Below are positions 57,973 to 64,000 of a DNA stretch of 64,000 nucleotides, one piece after another. Every line of letters starts with the position of its first letter. Position 1 is the first letter of the stretch. A model generated the notes under the pieces. That model saw only the letters and a list, made by a program, of their open reading frames with translations, had not been told where the DNA came from and ran no database searches. A program made the position numbers and the translations under genes. Source of the DNA: Filosporella fistucella (Eukaryota > Ascomycota > Leotiomycetes > Helotiales); the NCBI GenBank assembly GCA_030077755.1, contig JAQJZZ010000004.1, positions 62,001 to 126,000 on the forward strand, given 5' to 3'.

Positions 57973-59321
57973 GCTTCGACGGTCGACTTCAAGTCGATAG
58001 GCCTAGAATGCCTCTTTTTTGAACCTTCCCTCGATATCCTCCCGATTATTTGCGAAAGTAGGTGTAAAATTAACGGACGGTATCATTCAGAGCCTGCTGA
58101 AATGACAGAAGCCCTTGAATGAAAGTTGTTTGTAGAAGAGAAGTTCTGTACTTTGGTTGAAGGAGCGTGGAGGATTCGAGCCTGCGATGAGACACCAAAG
58201 TCTTGTCAGCGAGAATAGCCGGCAGAGGGCAGGAAGATGTAGTGTTCGAGGATCGACGACGAAAGGGGACAGATGAAGCAGATTGGTATTGGCAAGACAT
58301 AGGAGTACGTACCTGAACACAATGCCTGCACCGGTGGCTGCTTCCTGATCAGCGTCCAGCGGATTATTAGGAAGGTTTAGATGTTAGGTGACTGTGACCT
58401 GCAGATGAATAGAAAGCAAAAGCGTAAGAGGAGTAGGAGCAGACAGCGGCAAGAAACGACAGGAGGCCAAGACTAGTAAGAAAGAGAGACAAGGGAGGAG
58501 GGGGATGAAGTGATAGAGTAAGAGGGGGAAAAGGATTTGAAGACGAGACTAGACCCAAGACCCACGACGGAGACCTATTGTATGGACCCAGGGCAAGGCA
58601 AGGCAGGACTGTGACCCAAGATCCAAGACCAAGACCCATTACCTACCTACTGTACGAGTTTGTATGGAACCAGTCACGTTTATGCGGGAGCTGAGGCAGA
58701 GAGGGCTGCAGATGGTGGCAGATGGGCTCGATGGGGTACGAGTGCCTACCAGAATGAGAGCAGATGGCCTGACAAGCACGGCGGATTGTCCAGATGCTAG
58801 GTTGGAGGTGTCTGAGCATACCGAACAACACGGGTCTCATGGGTTTCTGGCAGTGGCAGCAAGCGCCTCTTTGCTTTGATGTGGAACTGTGTATGGGCAG
58901 ACAGAGCCGGACGAAACAGCGTGGATGTTCATGGTCATGGGAGGCTCGGGGCCTCGGAGGGCTGGGAATTGTGGATGGATTGTGGAGGCGGGATTCGTGA
59001 TGTTTGCAGGCAGAGAGAAATCCGACTCAGTTCAGAGGAGTGGCAGGCTCGCAGAGTGACAGAGTGGATCTTGGGGAGTTTGCAAATTGGCGGTGGTGCA
59101 ACGGGCTGCAACGTGTAGAGCCTGACATTTGTTCTCGAAGAGGCTTGTTTGACCGACGAGTCTAGGGCAGTTCGAGGCAAGGACAGGGAGGTAAACCACT
59201 GAGCGTCGCCCAAAGGAGTAGTAGAATTCAGGGAAAGATGAGGCTATCAAATTGATTTCCAGGGACAACAACTGCCTTCAGCCACTGCCGAGCGGCGCTT
59301 CGGTTGCAGGCGTACAGAAGA

Positions 59322-59425
59322 CAGTGATTGGCTTTAACGAGCACAGCGATTGCTACAGTGACTCCAGCGTGTCCAGTGATTGGATGTATTTCTTGCAGTG
59401 ATTGCAGTATTTCCTACAGTGATTG
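59322..59425 (+). repeat. CAGTGATTG cluster
   Basis: Exact CAGTGATTG occurs at 59322, 59374, 59396 and 59417, with near-copies CAGCGATTG at 59344 and CAGTGACTC at 59356. Spacing of the last copies is 21-22 bp, two helical turns. It lies about 1.4 kb upstream of noxB. Confidence 0.7.
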
Positions 59426-61683
59426 GTTATAGCGACTCTTCCCTAAAGTGGCGTGAACTTCACAGGCGCTCTTCAGTCTGTGCATCACCGACACGGCTGA
59501 AGAGTGCAAAAATCTGCTGGACGTGAAAATAAAGATGGGCTATTGGTGCTCAAGCTTCAACCTCCTTGTCTTCGCGCCTCGCTTCGTTTCAGCACTCCCG
59601 CCAAGCCGTTTCATACGAGGGTTCTGTGACAACCCGGAATTGAGGGCCAGTGTCACAATGCATTATTTATCCATGACCATGACTATTGAACAAAGTGGCG
59701 AGGGATGAAGGATTGAAAAAAAAGAAAAAGGGAGGAAATGCGTCGAAGAAAAATAATGATGATGCCTTATCGACTGATCTTGCCTTGTTTGAAGGAACAT
59801 GTTGCATTATCGTGTGTTTCTTGTCGGAATCCTTGCCAAGCACTTCATTTCTACGGGCTCATGAACACCTCCATTTCCGACTGTTGTTTGCATCCTGGTG
59901 GTGATCACTGTCAGAAGGGTCCAGCTTACGCATCGAGGGAGAGGATGAGGAGATTTCCATGATGCGGAAGCTAAAGATAGAAGTGAGTTGAGTTTGCAGC
60001 CGGACGCCACTTGTTTCTTGCTTTCAACTTTAATTTTGGAATTTGAATACTCTCGAATATGATATCCTCGAGAGTCAAGAAAATAGTATCTATTCATCGA
60101 TAAGGAAGAAGAAGAAATAATCTGGAGAAACGGCCGCTACATATAAGGTTAAGTATAACATTCCCCTCAAAGCTTCACATAAATTAAGCACCAAGTCAAT
60201 CAAGCCTTTCATCCTCTCCTCTCTTCATCCCTCATAGTATCCACCCGTGCCAATCTCTTTTCTTTTCCTATCAAGACAACTCTTCCTCTCCACTCGATCT
60301 GAGACTCACAAAGTATTTCTCCGACTTCAAACCCACGTTGAAGAAGATAAGAGGTCAAAAATAAACACACCAAAACACACCCTAACCAATACCAAAGCGG
60401 CACGTACGAAAGCACATGAACATAAAGCAGTGATCGCCCGTCTCCAAACCTCGCTCACGCCACACAGCGTCAGCGTCAGAGAGTTACACGTTGGAAATCT
60501 TCGGGTTGGTGGCTGTCGTTCTTAAATGAGGGATGAACTTGAGATCTTGGTGTAGCTACTAACAAAGACGTGTAGAACTGGGTGAAAGATTGAATATTCT
60601 CTTCTACTCGCCTACCTATAATTTCTTTCCCACGTCACGCACAGAATCCTACGAAACCCCTACCCATTCCACTCCCGCCAATCCATTCCCAAACACATTC
60701 TCCTCTCTCCTCGCTTCCAACTTCCCACCACACCGTCCCGATTCCTCTTTTGACGCTTTGCGAACACTAGATACTTGAACTAAAAACATCAGATGAATAT
60801 GACGCCTTTCTTTCGCCATGACACCAGTTTCGGGAACTACTGCATCTGCATCTGCATCATCGTAATTGTTCTAAACGAGGTAAAGAAAGCTAACGAGGAC
60901 TCGCATCAGATAACCGATTGAGTAGGTGAAACGGAACGAAACCAATCGTCTGGGTTTGGACGGGAGAGTTGTGTGGCTAGTTGGTGATTATCTAGCAATC
61001 TAATCGGAGAGCATATTTAATGATAGAGATTGAGAGGATGTGATATGTGTTGCATAGAGAGAGGGATCAGAACGTGGGTGAATGCTCCTTCTGATAGATA
61101 TTAGTAGAATGGAATTCAGCTATATATCTCTTATCCGACTCAACTACACTACTACGACCTATCTTTTATCAGTTCATCTTGTATCCCTTTCCCCTTCCCA
61201 CCTCCCATTTCCCTCTTATCTCACGATTCCTAAACAATTCCAAACCAATACAGTAAATCTCACACCACCATCAAAACCCCACCTCGCAACCAACACCCAC
61301 TTTCCCCTTCCAAACACAGCCATCCACCAATCCAAAACAAACCTCCAAACAAAACCCAAAACCTTCATCTGAACTCTCCATATCCAAGCCACGGCAATCG
61401 GAAGCCGAGGAATCCCGATCCGATACTGGGAGAAACAAGCAACTTCTCACCTACCTCTCATACGATCTTCCGAATTGCAGAACAAGAATTGGTGGGGAAT
61501 ATGCATGACATACACGGCATAGCCTTGGAATACAAGCTGGATGGTATGAAAGGCAAAGAGAGAGAGCCAAGAATACGTGAGGGAATTGATGTCTGAACCT
61601 CAGTGCGGGGGAAAGCTTACTGTTGTAAAGCAGAAGAACAGGAAGGTTTGAGTCGTAGAGACTAGAGAAGAAGGTTATACTAG

Positions 61684-61905
61684 CTTGAGATGAGATTCTA
61701 GGGGAAGGTGAGTTCAAGATTGCCGTTCTCTTTTGTGCTGAGAAGGAAGGTTCTGGGATCGAGTGTATGGAATTACCAGAACACAGTTCTTGAGATGGGA
61801 TATTCTAGAGGGAAAGTAAGTTCAAGATTGCATTTCTTTTTTATACTAAAGAAAGGGGTTCTGGGATCGCGAGACACATGCAACGTAAGTTCTGAACTCA
61901 GCTCT
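61684..61905 (+). repeat. Direct duplication of a ~105-bp unit
   Basis: Both units begin CTTGAGATG (61684, 61789). In each, GTGAGTTCAAGATTG or GTAAGTTCAAGATTG follows, then a T-rich stretch, then GGTTCTGGGATCG. A third CTTGAG starts at 61903 as the sequence diverges. Confidence 0.7.
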
Positions 61906-62251
61906 TGAGCCATTATGTCGTGGAGTTGAGTTGTGGTTCTAATGTGTAGTACTCACAATATCATTCAAACCGATATCATTCAAAGCGATATTATTCCAAC
62001 AAATATGATGTTCAAATCCATCATCGGGAAGAATATCTCAACCTGAGTTACAGTACGAAGAGGCAGACATCTTAGTATCTTTATGGAATCCAATAGTTCG
62101 CTTAGAAGCTCACTGAAGTACGAGTAGGCAGATCAGAAGAAAAACAACGAAAGGGAGAACGGGAGAGGAGAGTGAACAATAGGGAAAGTATTAATAACCC
62201 AATACCCTCTTCCTACTTTCCTCTTCTCGGCTCCCTTCATAGCATCATCGC

Positions 62252-62332
62252 CATCTCCATCATCATCCTCATCACCGTCGCCAGCTGCATCTCCATCATC
62301 ATCCTCATCACCGTCGCCAGCTGCATCTCCAT
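62252..62332 (+). repeat. 36-bp tandem repeat, about 2.2 copies
   Basis: Units start at 62252, 62288 and 62324 (each beginning CATCTCCATC) and are identical over 36 bp where complete. On the minus strand the repeat sits in an open frame (62432-62133) and would encode the acidic 12-residue unit GDGDEDDDGDAA, but nothing else in that frame looks like a gene. Confidence 0.8.
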
Positions 62333-63322
62333 CGCACTCAACTATCCCTTCATCAAAACCAAATCTCATACTTCCCGTCCTCATCCCCGTTCTCCTCATC
62401 GTACATTCTAGCACCCAGCCCGGAACAGACATCGAAATCCAGACCTAAGCGAAAACAGACACAAAGCCCGTAGAAAGGAGAGGAGAGGATTTGTATGGAA
62501 AGTACAAGAGAAGTCAGAATGGATTCGAATCTAAAGAGTAAACACTTTCGCGACGAAAATAGCAAGGAAATGGGACGTTCTAATTCCTCCTTCTATTTAA
62601 GCAGGTAACTATGATGATTCCATCGTATATCACTTGAGAGACAAGAAGCGGTGGACTCGGGAGTGTTTCAATCATGTATTATTACGGTAGATTATTATGA
62701 TTGAAAGAACAAGAGAAAGTTGAGAAGGTACTCGATCTTAATTTGGACACCCGGGACACTTGTAATGGGTCCAGAGAAAGGGAGCAGTCGGTTGGAGTTC
62801 AGATAAAAACAAGGAGCAGAGGGTGGACTTGATAAGGGGGACAAGTCAATTCAGAAAGACTTTGGTGAGTTCTTGGTAAAACCCTGGCTGATATGAATAT
62901 GGCTCTAGAGATAGCCAGCTTTAATTCGCAGGCAGAAAGCACACATCAATCATTCGATTCACAAATATATGGCGTCCGCAAAAACAATGATAGGAATCAC
63001 AACTTACAAATCAAGCCCACCTCTTAAACATCAATATGAAAAACCAGGTGATGCATTATGATCCCCCAATCAACGTAACGACCCAACGCAGAAGCAATGA
63101 AAAAAAGGCAATCTGTCTCAATGCATATCATCTATTCCTCCCTGATGCTACCCCTAAACATATGCCACTTCACACCATATCCCTCCCCAGTCAGCTTCTT
63201 CCCTCCATCAAGCCATCTGCAAGTTTGTGTAAATAACCCAGACCAAAGTGTGCAAAGTGTGACGCCAGCTAAACCGTTAACGTGAGAGAGAAGAGGAAAT
63301 GTCCATCCATCATCAATCAAAT

Positions 63323-64000
<678 letters not shown>

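Larger units (their letters stand above)
57973..63322. other. 5.3-kb gene-poor region with small direct repeats
   Basis: I find no gene supported by motif or splicing. The left part must be the noxB promoter and leader. Short repeats are scattered in it: CAGTGATTG four times at 59322-59425, a ~105-bp direct duplication at 61684-61905, and a 36-bp tandem repeat at 62252-62332. A pyrimidine-rich, leader-like stretch lies at 60170-60300. A rapidly evolving gene or long non-coding RNA cannot be excluded. Confidence 0.4.

Noticed and set aside
62133..62432. Acidic minus-strand frame with GDGDEDDDGDAA repeats
   Set aside because: The acidic run is simply the 36-bp tandem repeat; the rest of the frame has no coding character.

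Overview
The window reads as nuclear DNA of a filamentous ascomycete. Most genes are split by short GT-AG introns of about 44-95 nt, starts sit in weak Kozak contexts, and the gene families are typical of Pezizomycotina: RTA1, 2EXR, NoxB, a Zn2Cys6 regulator, GH128 and GPI-anchored aspartic protease. The mix of 2EXR and SRPK-like kinase fragments is what I would expect of Leotiomycetes (Botrytis/Sclerotinia relatives), but that placement is inference. I see no tRNA, rRNA, CRISPR array or intact transposon.

Layout. 1-6.3 kb: C-terminal end of an unrecognised gene, a dead cytochrome P450 with all three signature motifs lost, and a flavocytochrome b2-type L-lactate dehydrogenase. 6.3-15 kb: a vacuolar-type Ca2+/H+ exchanger with unusual alpha-repeat motifs, a small conserved coiled-coil protein, allantoinase with GATA boxes upstream, and a large secreted protein. 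17-22 kb: an RTA1 membrane protein converging on a DUF1857-like protein, then a monocarboxylate-type MFS transporter. 23.6-27 kb: a decayed ~148-bp tandem array leading into a Zn2Cys6 regulator. 27-34.5 kb: an AT-rich relic, a secreted N-glycoprotein, a G23 tract, a peroxisomal (SKL) copper amine oxidase and a 5-formyl-THF cyclo-ligase-like protein. 35-38 kb: poorly resolved coding sequence, including three exact-length 39-residue tandem repeats and a single-pass membrane protein. 40-45 kb: a GPI-type aspartic protease and a GH128 cell-wall glucanase. 46-51.5 kb: a turnover zone with a dead SRPK-type kinase, a 2EXR protein with a duplicated intron/exon unit, and two diverged copies of a small unknown gene, one dead. 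52-64 kb: an HSP20 gene with a TAG at its exon end, NADPH oxidase NoxB, about 5 kb of gene-poor DNA rich in small direct repeats, and the 3' part of the Ubc4/5-type E2.

Functionally there is no obvious cluster. Allantoinase and the peroxisomal amine oxidase both release nitrogen from secondary sources; the aspartic protease, GH128 and two secreted proteins act at the cell surface; NoxB and the Ca2+ exchanger are signalling and homeostasis genes. Gene models were spliced by eye, with every stated junction checked for GT-AG ends and reading-frame phase; they have not been checked against transcripts.
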